From contig DASRDU010000006.1 of assembly GCA_035652435.1 (NCBI GenBank), positions 1 to 64,000 on the forward strand: a stretch of 64,000 nucleotides of DNA, written 5' to 3'. Origin of the DNA: DASRDU01 sp035652435 (GTDB taxonomy: Bacteria; Acidobacteriota; Blastocatellia; RBC074). Below, piece after piece: positions 51,883 through 61,044 of this stretch (position 1 is its first letter; the number at the start of each line of letters is the position of its first letter). Under the pieces are notes generated by a model. That model was not told where the DNA came from. It searched no databases and saw nothing but the letters and a program-made list of their open reading frames with translations. Made by a program: the position numbers and the translations under genes.

Positions 51883-54800
51883 ATGATTCACCAACGATCC
51901 ATCTTGAGAAGCGGACTCGGGTTACTCTTCGTCGTGCTGAGTGCGGCGGTCGCCTTCGGTCAGGCTTCTTCACTGTCGGGCTCGGTCGTTGACCCGCAGG
52001 GCAACGCCGTGGCGGGCGCGACCATTACCGCCACGAACATAGTGACCGGGGCCACTCGCACTGTGACCAGCACCAGTGAGGGAGCCTACCAGATCCCTCA
52101 ACTTACCCCCGGCACCTATCGTGTGCGCGCTGAGGCACAGGGCTTTACCTCCATCATTCAGGAGCAAATAGAAGTGCTGGTCAGCACCCCGGTGACTCTT
52201 AACATTGCCTTTAAGAATGTGGGCGCCATCAGCCAGACTGTGACGGTGCAGGGCGGGGAATCTATCCTCAACACGAGTGACGCGACCATCGGTAATTCCT
52301 TTAATGAAACGCAGGTCAAGGAACTGCCCCTTCTCTCGCGCAACGTTGTCGGATTGCTTTCGCTGCAACCGGGCGTGACGACCGGGGGCAACGTCAACGG
52401 GGGCCGTTCCGACACGGCCAACGTGACGCTCGACGGCGTGGACGTCAACGAGCAGCAGGGAGGTACAGCATTCTTCAGCGTACTCCGCACGACGCCGGAT
52501 TCCCTGCAGGAATTTCGTGTTACGACCACCAACCCCAATGCCAACGTCGGTCGCTCCTCCGGGGCGCAGATCGCCCTGGTCACCAAGTCCGGGACGAATC
52601 AGTTCCATGGCGCGCTTTTTGAATATCACCGCAACACCCGCGGGACGGCCAACAACTGGTTCAACAACAAGGCCGGGAGCTTAACAGCGACCGACGCCGC
52701 AGTAATCGCCGGGCTGGCCCAGGTCGGCGACGATAAAGTTCCCCGCCCGAAGCTGCTCCGCAATAACTTCGGCGGCGCAATTGGCGGTCCGATCAAGAAA
52801 GACAGAATTTTCTTCTTCTTCACCTACGAAGGCTTCCGTGAAGCCAAAGGCACGAGCGTCGTGCGCCAGGTGCCGTTGCCCACTTATGGTCAGGGCATCA
52901 TCCGTTACAAGTCGGCGAATGGGGCGAGCGACCCCTCGTGCCCGGCGGGCACCCCGTCGGGTACGACCTGTCTGACGCGCGCACAGATCAGTGCGGCTTA
53001 TCTGGCGGCCAACGGCATTGATCCCGGAACGAATTCAGCGGTCTTTTCCATCCTCGCTGATGCCGCGCGCCGGTATCCGGCGAATGACACCACCACCGGG
53101 GACGGCTTGAACACCGGCGGCTACCGTTTCAATGCCAGCGATCCGGTGAAACAGAACACCTACATTGCCAGGTTCGATGGCAAAATCAATGAGAAGCAGA
53201 ATGTCTTCCTGCGGCTGAACTATCAGAAAGACACCTCGCTCAACGGTGTCAGCTTTTTCCCGGATACGCCGACGCCAACGACCTGGCGTCATCCCATTGG
53301 GCTGGCAGCCAATCACACATGGGTGATCTCAAACGCGCTGGTCAATAACTTCACCTACGGCGTGACCCGCGAGGCTTTTACCAACGGCGGTGACTCCAAC
53401 CAGAACAACATCAACTTCCGCTTTATCTTTCAACCCGTCAACTTCACGCGCGGCAGCAGCCGCACGACGCCGGTGCATAACTTCGTGGATGACCTCTCGT
53501 GGACGAAGGGTAACCACGCCATGCAATATGGCGCCAACGTCCGCCTCATCTCAAACAACCGCGTCTCGTTCGGCAACTCCTACGACAGCGGCACCTTCAA
53601 TCCGTCGGGTTACGATGCCTCTGGCGCGGTAGTCTATAACAGCGGTGATGGCACTGGCCCTGCGATCTTCCCGAATGTCGCTTCCAGTTCCATCGTCCCG
53701 CTGCGCGATGCGCTCACGACCGCGATTGGCCGCTACTCGGGCTACACTGCGAACGTCAATTACACCCTGAACGGCAGCGTGATCCCCGCCGGGACCGGCA
53801 TCGGCCGCGTTTTCAAGACCCAGGAGTATGAGGCCTACGGGCAGGACAGCTGGCGCGTCCGGCAAAACCTGACGCTCACCTACGGCCTGCGCTGGTCCAC
53901 CTCGACGCCGGTCTATGAGGCCAACGGCGTGCAGGTGAAACCGGTGCAGAGCCTCGGCGATTACTTCGACAAGCGCGTGGCGGGCGCTCTGGCGGGCGTG
54001 CCATACAACGCCCCGATCACGATAGATCTGGCGGGCAAGGCGAACGGCCGCGACGGATACTACCCACAGGACTGGAACAATTTCGCGCCTGCCGTCGCCG
54101 TCGCCTGGTCGCCCAATTCCAGGAACAAATACCTACACGCCGTCCTTGGCGAAAACAAGACCACCATTCGCGTCGGCTTCCGCATGATCTACGACCGCAT
54201 CGGCAGCGCGCTCGCGGTCGCTTTTGACCAGCTCAACTCGCTCGGCTTTACCTCCTCGAGCAGCATCGCTGTCAACACCTACAACGTGAGTGACCGCCTC
54301 GGGCCGCTCTTTACCGGCTACAACCAGGACCTTCGCACCCTGCCGAAACTCGTCATCAATCCGTCACTGAAATTCCCGTTGCAGCAGCCCGCGGACGAGG
54401 CTCAGCGCATCGAGCAATCGCTCGACGACCGGCTGACAACCCCGGTTCACTACAGCTTCAATCTCTCTTACGGGCGCGACCTCGGCAGAGGGTTCTCGCT
54501 CGAAGTGAGTTACATCGGGCGGATGGCGCGTGACCTGCTGACTTCCTATGACGTCATGCACTTCAACAACCTGAAAGACCCGAAGTCGGGCGTGGACTTC
54601 TACGCCGCGATGCGCCAGCTCATCGCTTTGCGTGATCAAAGCACGCCGATCACCTCGGTGCAGGCGATCCCTTATTTCCAGAACCTCTTCCCCGGTCTGG
54701 CCGGCACCTTTAGCGTACTCGGCCAAAGCGTGAACCTGACGGCAACGCAGGGGGCCTACCGGCGCGTTGCCTTCGCCAGCGTGGGCGGTCGGAACACGGC

Positions 54801-55692
54801 GGACTGGACTTTCGTGCAAACGCTGTGGAACGACACCCCGATAGCTTTCACCAACCAGGCCTTCGTGCAACCGCAGTACGCGGCGTTTGCGGCCTACGGG
54901 ACGCTTGGTTCGTCGGACTATCACTCGGCTCAAATCAGCCTGAGGAAACGGTTCACCAAAGACCTCTCATTCGATTTCAACTACACCTTCAGCCATTCGC
55001 TGGATATTGCCTCCGGCAATGAGACCTCAGGCGGCCTGTATGGCGCCTCCTTCATCCTCAACCCGCTGGATCTCGACGTCAACCGTGGCCATTCCAACTT
55101 CGATGTGCGCCACCTGATCAACGCGAACTACATCTGGGGGTTACCAATTGGCACCGGCAAGAAGCTCTTCGGCAATGTGGGTCGGGTGGCTGATCTACTC
55201 ATCGGCGGCTGGGAGATGACCGGGATTTTCCGTTACAACTCCGGCTTCCCGGCAGGCGCACCGTTTGATTCGGGGCGCTGGGCGACCAATTGGGAAATCT
55301 CATCCAATGGCGTGGCGATTCGCCCGATTCAGGCCTCGCCCACGCGCACGGGTGATCCGAACATCTTCAGCGATCCGACCTATGCTTACCAGAGCTATCG
55401 CACGCCCTACCCAGGCGAGTTCGGTGATCGCAATACGATCCGCTATCCGGGCTTCATCGGGCTCGATGCCGGATTGTATAAGACGTTCAAACTGCACGGT
55501 GAGGGACAGAAACTGACCTTCCGCTGGGAGGTCTACAACGTCACTAACACGCAGCATTTCACCGGCCTTGCCGGTTTCGGGCTGCAGCAAAACCCGAATC
55601 TCGGCCTCACGCCGTCATCGACTTTTGGCAAGTTCACCGGCATCCAGGGACAGCCGCGCCAGATGCAGTTCGCGCTGCGCCTGGAGTTCTAA
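51883..55692 (+). CDS. Oar/SusC-like TonB-dependent receptor with carboxypeptidase-regulatory domain (copy 2)
   Basis: A 1269-residue paralogue of the preceding receptor: signal peptide ending AFGQ, regulatory domain (LSGSVVDPQGNAVAGATITA), plug (VNGGRSDTANVTLDGVDVNEQQGG) and a barrel ending RLEF. The two align along their whole length, with stretches nearly identical (QSLDDRL, the DLAGKANGRDGYY block) and variable loops. One insertion of ~17 residues lies near residue 265 (SLTATDAAVIAGLAQVGDD). The start is chosen by homology: both genes begin ATGATTCAC after a GGAGG. The open frame upstream (from 51682) lacks signal features. Different loops suggest different ligands. Confidence 0.93.
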   Translation: MIHQRSILRSGLGLLFVVLSAAVAFGQASSLSGSVVDPQGNAVAGATITATNIVTGATRTVTSTSEGAYQIPQLTPGTYRVRAEAQGFTSIIQEQIEVLVSTPVTLNIAFKNVGAISQTVTVQGGESILNTSDATIGNSFNETQVKELPLLSRNVVGLLSLQPGVTTGGNVNGGRSDTANVTLDGVDVNEQQGGTAFFSVLRTTPDSLQEFRVTTTNPNANVGRSSGAQIALVTKSGTNQFHGALFEYHRNTRGTANNWFNNKAGSLTATDAAVIAGLAQVGDDKVPRPKLLRNNFGGAIGGPIKKDRIFFFFTYEGFREAKGTSVVRQVPLPTYGQGIIRYKSANGASDPSCPAGTPSGTTCLTRAQISAAYLAANGIDPGTNSAVFSILADAARRYPANDTTTGDGLNTGGYRFNASDPVKQNTYIARFDGKINEKQNVFLRLNYQKDTSLNGVSFFPDTPTPTTWRHPIGLAANHTWVISNALVNNFTYGVTREAFTNGGDSNQNNINFRFIFQPVNFTRGSSRTTPVHNFVDDLSWTKGNHAMQYGANVRLISNNRVSFGNSYDSGTFNPSGYDASGAVVYNSGDGTGPAIFPNVASSSIVPLRDALTTAIGRYSGYTANVNYTLNGSVIPAGTGIGRVFKTQEYEAYGQDSWRVRQNLTLTYGLRWSTSTPVYEANGVQVKPVQSLGDYFDKRVAGALAGVPYNAPITIDLAGKANGRDGYYPQDWNNFAPAVAVAWSPNSRNKYLHAVLGENKTTIRVGFRMIYDRIGSALAVAFDQLNSLGFTSSSSIAVNTYNVSDRLGPLFTGYNQDLRTLPKLVINPSLKFPLQQPADEAQRIEQSLDDRLTTPVHYSFNLSYGRDLGRGFSLEVSYIGRMARDLLTSYDVMHFNNLKDPKSGVDFYAAMRQLIALRDQSTPITSVQAIPYFQNLFPGLAGTFSVLGQSVNLTATQGAYRRVAFASVGGRNTADWTFVQTLWNDTPIAFTNQAFVQPQYAAFAAYGTLGSSDYHSAQISLRKRFTKDLSFDFNYTFSHSLDIASGNETSGGLYGASFILNPLDLDVNRGHSNFDVRHLINANYIWGLPIGTGKKLFGNVGRVADLLIGGWEMTGIFRYNSGFPAGAPFDSGRWATNWEISSNGVAIRPIQASPTRTGDPNIFSDPTYAYQSYRTPYPGEFGDRNTIRYPGFIGLDAGLYKTFKLHGEGQKLTFRWEVYNVTNTQHFTGLAGFGLQQNPNLGLTPSSTFGKFTGIQGQPRQMQFALRLEF

Positions 55693-55704
55693 GCCGAAAT
55701 TGGA

Positions 55705-55766
55705 TCAGTACCGCGAGCGGCAGCGCGTGTTCGCTTCATCAGGCTCGCTACCGCTCGCGGTACTGA
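55705..55766. repeat. 16-bp perfect inverted repeat, REP-like
   Basis: The arms TCAGTACCGCGAGCGG (55705-55720) and the reverse complement (55751-55766) are exact with a 30-nt loop. It sits just after the second receptor and before the bidirectional terminator. It has the look of a dispersed palindromic repeat. Confidence 0.65.
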
Positions 55767-55784
55767 CTCGGCGTCCCACGAATC

Positions 55785-55831
55785 AAATGGCTGGCAGCTT
55801 AGCCCACAGGCCGTGCTGCCAGCCATTTTTT
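55785..55831. terminator. bidirectional terminator between convergent genes
   Basis: AAATGGCTGGCAGC at 55785-55798 pairs perfectly with GCTGCCAGCCATTT (55814-55827); T-runs follow on the plus side (through 55831) and A-residues precede it. It separates receptor copy 2 (plus) from the TPR gene (minus). Confidence 0.8.
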
Positions 55832-55860
55832 ATGGCGACCGTCCGGCAAGGCGGGCCACG

Positions 55861-56961
55861 CTACGGCTTCTTGTTTTCGGTGATGTACTGCTGAATCATT
55901 TTCTTTTCCGGGTAGTCCGGCTTTTTCGCGAGGAACTGCTCGTATTCGGCCACGGCCTTGTCTTTCAGCCCCGCCGCCCGGTAAAGCGCCGCCAGCCGCA
56001 GATGCGCGTCGGCCTTGCCGACCGGGTCCAGCCGGATGGCTTCGTTCAGATAGCCGACTGCTTTGGAGCCTTTCCTGATCTGGAGGTAAGCTTCACCCAG
56101 AAAGAAGTTGGCGTCGGCTGACTGCGGCTCGACCTCCACCGCCCGACTTAAACATTCGATGGCGCCTTCGAAATTCTTCAGGGAGATCCGCAGCCTGCCG
56201 AGGTTGAGAAGGGCCAGCAGGTAAGTCGGACGCTCAGTGAGCGCATGCGTGTATGCCTTTTCGGCATCGCCCGTCTTGTCCTGTTTGAAATAGAGTGTCC
56301 CCAGCTCGGTCCACGCCTCGAAGTCCCTGGCGTCGGCGCTCACAACCTGATTGAGCAGCGCGCCGGCCTGCCTGGCGTCGTTTTTCCTGATGGCGTCCAG
56401 CGCCTTGTCAAAGAGAGCCTGGTTGGCCAGCGTCCGTTTGTCATAGCCGGCTGCCACGGTCGCGCTGCCCTTTTTCGACTCGCCCGCGACCGGGTCGCCG
56501 CGCCATTCCAGTTCGATGTCGTGCCGGATCTCGGTTTTCTGGGGATCCATCACCTTCACGCTCAGGCGCGCGACCTCGCGGTTTTCCACTTCGACGATGA
56601 TGTAGTAATCGCCATTTTGCACGTTGAGGAAACGATAGCGCCCCCGGTTCGAGACCGTGTCGCGTGCGACTACGCTGTTTGTGATGGTGTAGAGGATGAT
56701 CGTGAAAGTTTCCGGCTTCGGCCCGCTCACTTTACTGTCGTCAACCTTGAAATCCCCGAACAGCATATGGCCTTCACCGGACGACGGGTTGACGGTTCTG
56801 GACGGCCTGCTCTGAGGATCGAAGTACTTAGCGGGGGCCCCATGAGTCCGTACTATCACCGGGCCGGACAGCGAGAGCAGCAGGAGTACGATTAACAACG
56901 GCGGCGAGAAATGACGCCTCGTGCGCCCGGTCTTACCGCAGAATCGAGAGTTGTCTTGCAT
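55861..56961 (-). CDS. secreted TPR protein with carboxypeptidase-regulatory-like domain
   Basis: A 366-residue protein with an N-terminal hydrophobic signal or anchor (~residues 20-36, PPLLIVLLLLSLSGPVIV). A beta-sandwich domain follows at ~65-155 (TFTIILYTITNSVVARDTVSNRGRYRF, NGDYYIIVEVENREV). Six or so TPR units fill ~175-355 (FEAWTELGTLYFKQDKTGDAEKAYTHAL, DANFFLGEAYLQIRKGSKAVGYLNEAIRLDP). The ATG follows GGAGG. It converges on the receptor pair and may act in the periplasm with them, though only position suggests it. Confidence 0.85.
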   Translation of the reverse strand: MQDNSRFCGKTGRTRRHFSPPLLIVLLLLSLSGPVIVRTHGAPAKYFDPQSRPSRTVNPSSGEGHMLFGDFKVDDSKVSGPKPETFTIILYTITNSVVARDTVSNRGRYRFLNVQNGDYYIIVEVENREVARLSVKVMDPQKTEIRHDIELEWRGDPVAGESKKGSATVAAGYDKRTLANQALFDKALDAIRKNDARQAGALLNQVVSADARDFEAWTELGTLYFKQDKTGDAEKAYTHALTERPTYLLALLNLGRLRISLKNFEGAIECLSRAVEVEPQSADANFFLGEAYLQIRKGSKAVGYLNEAIRLDPVGKADAHLRLAALYRAAGLKDKAVAEYEQFLAKKPDYPEKKMIQQYITENKKP

Positions 56962-57445
56962 GATTTACCTCCGTGGTGTGGTGTGTCTTAAGCCACCGCA
57001 TTAACCGCCTGCGGTACTGGAAAGATGTCGTCAGGGATCTGACCTGCAGCGAGTGAAGCTCGCGGGTTCAGGATTGACATTTTTATCACTACCAGAGTGG
57101 AATATGAAGCGCCACAGACGAGGCGGAAGCAGCAAACTCACACCTGAATTTTCGCGCCGGGCCTGATCCGCCCGTCGTGTAAAACCGGCAGTCCGCCAGT
57201 GGGTATCCAATTCGCCAGCGAAGCAAGGGGGTCCGATCAGGATAATACCCGGCAGCAAACTGCGGGGGGAATCCATTTTGCTTCGGGCAGCCGAAAAAAT
57301 CGTTTATAGTTGAGTCCCCGGTCCTCAGCCCTGATACCGACCTGAAACGTTTTGCCGCGGATCCCCACATGCCTCAGGAGACCTGAATTGCGGGATTCCG
57401 TTCACCTGAATAATCAGACACTGCCCGACTAAAGGAGGCACTCAG
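56962..57445. other. non-coding stretch between divergent genes
   Basis: It holds the 5' regions of the minus-strand TPR gene and the plus-strand DUF2167 gene. I see no convincing small gene, repeat or clear promoter. The frames here are short and lack ribosome sites. Confidence 0.5.
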
Positions 57446-58378
57446 ATGAAAATTACATTGCTCATTTGCCTGATGATCTTTTCGCCGCTGCTTGTTCAGG
57501 CGAAAGACAGGAATCCGAAGCCCACTCCATCAAAAGAGTCGAAGGAAGAAAAAGAGGCGGAGAAAGCGCTGGCCGACTTTGAGAAGCAGCTCAAATACCA
57601 GCGCGGAAAGATCGTGCTGAAGGACGGGCTGGCAACGCTCGAAGTGCCTGAGACGTTCCGGTATCTCGACCCGGATCAGGCTGATAAAATTCTGGTCGAG
57701 GCCTGGGGGAACCCGCCGGGCGAAAAAACTCTCGGCATGCTCTTCCCGTCAAATGTCAGTCCCGTGCGCGAGGGAGGCTGGGGCATAGTGATCACTTATG
57801 AAGAGGATGGTTACGTCAAGGATGATGAAGCTGACAGTATTAACTACGACGACCTGCTCAAACAGATGAAGGAGGGTGTCGCCGAGACCAATGAGGAGCG
57901 AAAGAAAAACCATTATAAGTCGATTGAACTGATCGGCTGGGCAGCGAAACCGCACTATGACAAGACGAGTCACAAACTTTACTGGGCCAAAGAGATTAAA
58001 TTTGGTGATCGCCAGGAACACACGCTCAATTACAACATCCGCGTGCTTGGTCGCAAAGGCGTGCTGGTCCTCAATGCCGTCGCTTCAATGAGGCAGTTGC
58101 AGCCGATTGAGGGCAGCATGAACGACGTCATCAAATTCGTCACTTTCAATGAAGGGAACCGCTACACGGATTTCAACCCGAGGTACGACAAGATTGCGGC
58201 TTACGGCATCGGCGCGCTGATCGCCGGCAAGGTGGTGGCGAAGGCCGGGCTGTTAAAGCTTCTGATCGGCCTGCTGGTGGCCGGAAAGAAATTCGTAGTG
58301 CTGGGCGTGATCGCAGTCGGGGCCTTTCTCAAAAAGCTCCTCGGTCGCAAGTCGGAACCCAGCACCAGTGCAGAATAA
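57446..58378 (+). CDS. DUF2167 membrane protein
   Basis: A 310-residue protein with a signal peptide (residues 1-~19, ending VQA), a lysine/glutamate-rich linker, then the DUF2167 domain: GKIVLKDGLATLEVPETFRYLDP, GMLFPSN, GGWGIVITYEEDGYVKDDEA, and IGWAAKPHYDKTSHKLYWAKEIKF. Two to three hydrophobic segments close it (AAYGIGALIAGKVVAKAGLLKLLIGLLVAGKKFVVLGVIAVG). Function unknown, and the family occurs in stress-responsive clusters. The ATG follows AAGGAGGC. A hairpin terminator follows. Confidence 0.9.
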   Translation: MKITLLICLMIFSPLLVQAKDRNPKPTPSKESKEEKEAEKALADFEKQLKYQRGKIVLKDGLATLEVPETFRYLDPDQADKILVEAWGNPPGEKTLGMLFPSNVSPVREGGWGIVITYEEDGYVKDDEADSINYDDLLKQMKEGVAETNEERKKNHYKSIELIGWAAKPHYDKTSHKLYWAKEIKFGDRQEHTLNYNIRVLGRKGVLVLNAVASMRQLQPIEGSMNDVIKFVTFNEGNRYTDFNPRYDKIAAYGIGALIAGKVVAKAGLLKLLIGLLVAGKKFVVLGVIAVGAFLKKLLGRKSEPSTSAE

Positions 58379-58436
58379 GAAAAGGGCTGAGAACAGAACG
58401 AATTTCCTCAGCCAGCGAAGTTAAAATTTATCCTGC

Positions 58437-58493
58437 GGGTAGCAGTTACTCCTGAGACGTTTTTTTGGAGTAACTGCTACCCGTTAGCTTTTT
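58437..58493 (+). terminator. long perfect hairpin, probable terminator
   Basis: GGGTAGCAGTTACTCC (58437-58452) and its reverse complement (58467-58482) form a perfect 16-bp stem with a 14-nt T-rich loop. GTTAGCTTTTT follows. It ends the DUF2167 gene, 58 nt after its stop. The loop and length also fit a dispersed palindrome. Confidence 0.75.
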
Positions 58494-58928
58494 CGTTCAG
58501 ATTTGCCACCCTTGTCTTCAGTCAAGCCTCTGTAAATCTGTAACTTAAGATTACCCTGACGGCTGGTGACAGGACTTTTAGGGAAGTTGGTACGCGATTA
58601 CTGCGGGATTCAGCATCGGGTCAGCAGGGCGGGTATGCTCTGTTCACGCAAGCGTAAACATTGCCATATCACCATCTCTCGAATAATGGCTGAGAATATT
58701 CATCAGCTACCCGAAATGTGGCACTCAATTTGTAATAGATGACGGCGTTGTTATCAGAACAGAAAGTTGTTGGCGGGCTTTCACAGCGGGTCGGGCAGGC
58801 TTTCCCAAAGACGATAACAGGCGGGCGCAGGCGCACACCGGCTCCGCAGGCTGACCCCGAAAGCTGATCCTGACGGCTCGTCGCGACTTTACTCACTGGC
58901 TGTTGCAGCATCTTTTTTCTCCCCCACA

Positions 58929-59002
58929 GAGTCCCGATGCCCGTCACCTGATGATCACGTCAGGAGGGGTTCTCCATTGTCAGGCGACGGGCATCGGGAC
59001 TC
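58929..59002. repeat. 23-bp inverted repeat ahead of the XRE gene
   Basis: Arms 58929-58951 and 58980-59002 pair over 23 bases with one mismatch, including a perfect 17-bp outer part. The 28-nt loop contains AGGAGGGG, a Shine-Dalgarno-like sequence. It ends 44 nt before the XRE start. Between 58494 and 58928 I see no gene. Confidence 0.7.
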
Positions 59003-59046
59003 GTCAATGATCTGGTCTCCGTCACGAATCCGTTGGAACCCCGGCA

Positions 59047-59412
59047 ATGGAAAAGCTGAATTCACAAAGCAAAAATTCCGGCACAGTTTTCGGTCGCCTG
59101 CTCGCGCAGAAGCGCGGCAAAGCCGGTCTCTCGTTGTCAGATCTGGCTGGCCTGGCCGGGTTATCACTCGGCTGCCTTGAGGAGCTTGAGCGGGGTGAAA
59201 CGGTGCCGAACTTCGACCTCTGTTATAAGATCGGCCAGGCGATCAATTCGCGCCACCGGCAGGGCTTCATCGTCCAGGATTTATGGGAGGCTGCATCGCT
59301 CGACAAACTGAGTCTGATGAGCCGAGAGTTAGACAACAAAAGCCTCCAGGCAGATGACCCATCAAACAAGATCGGGGCGCTCTCAACGCCGGTCGGGCCG
59401 AGGGCCGCCTGA
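59047..59412 (+). CDS. XRE-family helix-turn-helix protein
   Basis: A 121-residue DNA-binding protein. The helix-turn-helix spans residues ~17-70: FGRLLAQKRGKAGLSLSDLAGLAGLSLGCLEELERGETVPNF, with helix 2/3 at SLSDLAGLAGLS and SLGCLEELE. The C-terminal ~45 residues are variable and may dimerise. No membrane or sensory domain. The ATG lacks a strong ribosome site. Small solo XRE proteins often repress their own transcript; a target is not evident. The 23-bp inverted repeat just upstream is a candidate operator or attenuator. Confidence 0.85.
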   Translation: MEKLNSQSKNSGTVFGRLLAQKRGKAGLSLSDLAGLAGLSLGCLEELERGETVPNFDLCYKIGQAINSRHRQGFIVQDLWEAASLDKLSLMSRELDNKSLQADDPSNKIGALSTPVGPRAA

Positions 59413-59564
59413 GGGGCGGGAAGATATTTGAAACGGTAAACGTGATTCTCTGGAAGCGGCTGTGATGCGTGTTGTGGGATCATCACAGCCTCACCGAAAA
59501 TGCGTCGCCGCCACCGGCTCAGGGAGAGTTGGAGCTTTACGGCCGGGTGAGACGGCAACGCACT

Positions 59565-59624
59565 GGCGAATGGCAGCCGGGCGCAGGTAGCCGGCAGACT
59601 TTGCGCGCCAATCTGCCATTCGCC
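59565..59624. repeat. 12-bp perfect inverted repeat after the XRE gene
   Basis: GGCGAATGGCAG (59565-59576) and its reverse complement (59613-59624) enclose a smaller GC-rich hairpin. It lies 150 nt after the XRE stop in an otherwise gene-free stretch. No T-run. Confidence 0.5.
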
Positions 59625-59763
59625 TCATATACTCAATCGGAATCGGCCATGAAACATCTGAGTGAAACTGTCGTTGACCTGATCTGGCGGGGCGTGGATG
59701 ACCTGCTCAGACGCGAATATGAACTGAATTATGGGACGGCTGAAACACAGTCCGGGATTGTGC

Positions 59764-59874
59764 ATGGAAAGTATTTTACAGTTACTCCTCTACCTCCCAC
59801 TCCTCGCGCCTTTCTTCCTGCTCTTTTTCTATGCTCTGGGGAGCAGGAAAAACGGGCCAGACTCGTCCGAATGA
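59764..59874 (+). CDS. candidate 36-residue single-span membrane peptide
   Basis: ATG 59764 opens a 36-codon frame ending TGA 59872: a short N-terminus, a very hydrophobic stretch (LLLYLPLLAPFFLLFFYAL, residues 7-25) and a basic-polar tail (GSRKNGPDSSE). This is the shape of small inner-membrane proteins. The ribosome site is weak. Another plus frame overlaps from 59649 (MKHLSETVVDLIWRG...) and could be the real one instead. Low confidence; no family. Confidence 0.25.
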   Translation: MESILQLLLYLPLLAPFFLLFFYALGSRKNGPDSSE

Positions 59875-59897
59875 AAGGCAGCGTGCGCAGTCACTGA

Positions 59898-60357
59898 AGT
59901 GATTTATCCCGAAATCGAGAGGTTCACCCGAATAATATCGCCCGTCAGGCGAAACACTGCTGATCACTGACAGCAGGTCATCTGAAAGTTATCTGAAAAT
60001 TATTGCTCGGAGAGCTTGTGAGAGTCCTTGCGCGCGTGCCTTGAATTACCTTCCGCGCTTTGGCCCACTTTTCTGAATTCAAGCTGAGTTCAAGATCCTG
60101 GTTGAATCTCTCCCGGCCTGTCTTGTCCACAGGCCATTGTCACATCACCTCCACGCCACAACCTTACTCACAAGCTCTTCCCCTCTTGGGGGAAAGACGA
60201 AGGGCAGAAGGAAAGATCGGCCGACGCCCCGCGGCCTGACTTTTCCTTTTGCCTTTTTGCTTTTTGCCTCTATTGACGCCCGCGCTCAGACCAACCTATC
60301 ATCACCTCCGGCAATAGCAGATTTGGACCGGGTCATCTCAGAAGTGAGGTAGTATTG
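59898..60357. other. non-coding stretch
   Basis: I see no supported gene. 60240-60270 is a low-complexity run of TTTTGCC-like units, similar to a TTCTGCCTT run before hpnA (22211-22231). The leader of the following TPR gene includes GAGGTAG. Confidence 0.4.
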
Positions 60358-60666
60358 ATGAACCGCATCGAGGTTTTCAGAAAGATGCTGGAGACTGATT
60401 CGCAGAACGCGACCGTGCGTTTCGGCCTCGCCAATGAGCTGGTCAAAAACGGGCGCTTTGAGGAAGCCGTCAGCGAGCTTCACGTCTACCTGAGCCAGGC
60501 GGATGATCAGGGCGCGGCTTACGGCATGCTGGCGCGCGCGCTGGAAAAACTGGATCGGACGGACGAAGCGCGCACGGCGTACGAACAGGGCATCGCGGCG
60601 GCCCGGCGTCACGGCCACCCGGGGATGGCGCAGGAATTCGAGCTGGCAATGGCAGAGTTACTGTAG
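60358..60666 (+). CDS. small TPR-repeat protein
   Basis: A 102-residue cytosolic protein made of about two and a half TPR units: IEVFRKMLETDSQNATVRFGLANELVKNGRFEEAVSELHVYL, then AAYGMLARALEKLDRTDEARTAYEQGIAAARRHGHP. No signal peptide. ATG 60358 follows GAGGTAG; a TTG one codon earlier is the alternative. It is probably a protein-protein adaptor. The partner is unknown. Confidence 0.85.
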   Translation: MNRIEVFRKMLETDSQNATVRFGLANELVKNGRFEEAVSELHVYLSQADDQGAAYGMLARALEKLDRTDEARTAYEQGIAAARRHGHPGMAQEFELAMAELL

Positions 60667-61044
60667 CCTGACCACCCCACACATGCCGGCCCCGGCGTTT
60701 TCAGACAACAATTCTCACCCCATCCTTCCCACCACACCCCTTTGCTGACTGGTTGATCACGATTGCAGGCGGCGACCCGCCCGGTCGCTGCCCGGGTGAA
60801 GTCGTCCGGCACCAGCCGGAGGTTTGCAGGTGTGTGGATTTCCGCTTCTGCTCCTTCGTTTTCGTCAGGCCGGAAGAGGTCGAGCGATAATAAGGCGTGA
60901 CTGCCGGGGGGCAAAAACAGTGGTGGGATTGTGCGGCCACTGGATGATAAGCTCTCGCGAGCAACTTGCGAAGGCGCGCTCTGGAATCGGTGCTTCAACG
61001 CCGGACTCGACCGCTTCTTCGACGAAACCCGCGCCCGGGCAGTT
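60667..61044. other. non-coding stretch
   Basis: No gene, repeat or clear promoter supported. It precedes the large right-edge gene, whose exact start is uncertain. Confidence 0.4.

Noticed and set aside
58977..59180. 67-codon TTG frame with a strong AGGAGGGG upstream
   Set aside because: It overlaps the XRE gene in another frame and its product is Arg/Ser-rich and shadow-like. The ribosome-like site is noted as a finding only.
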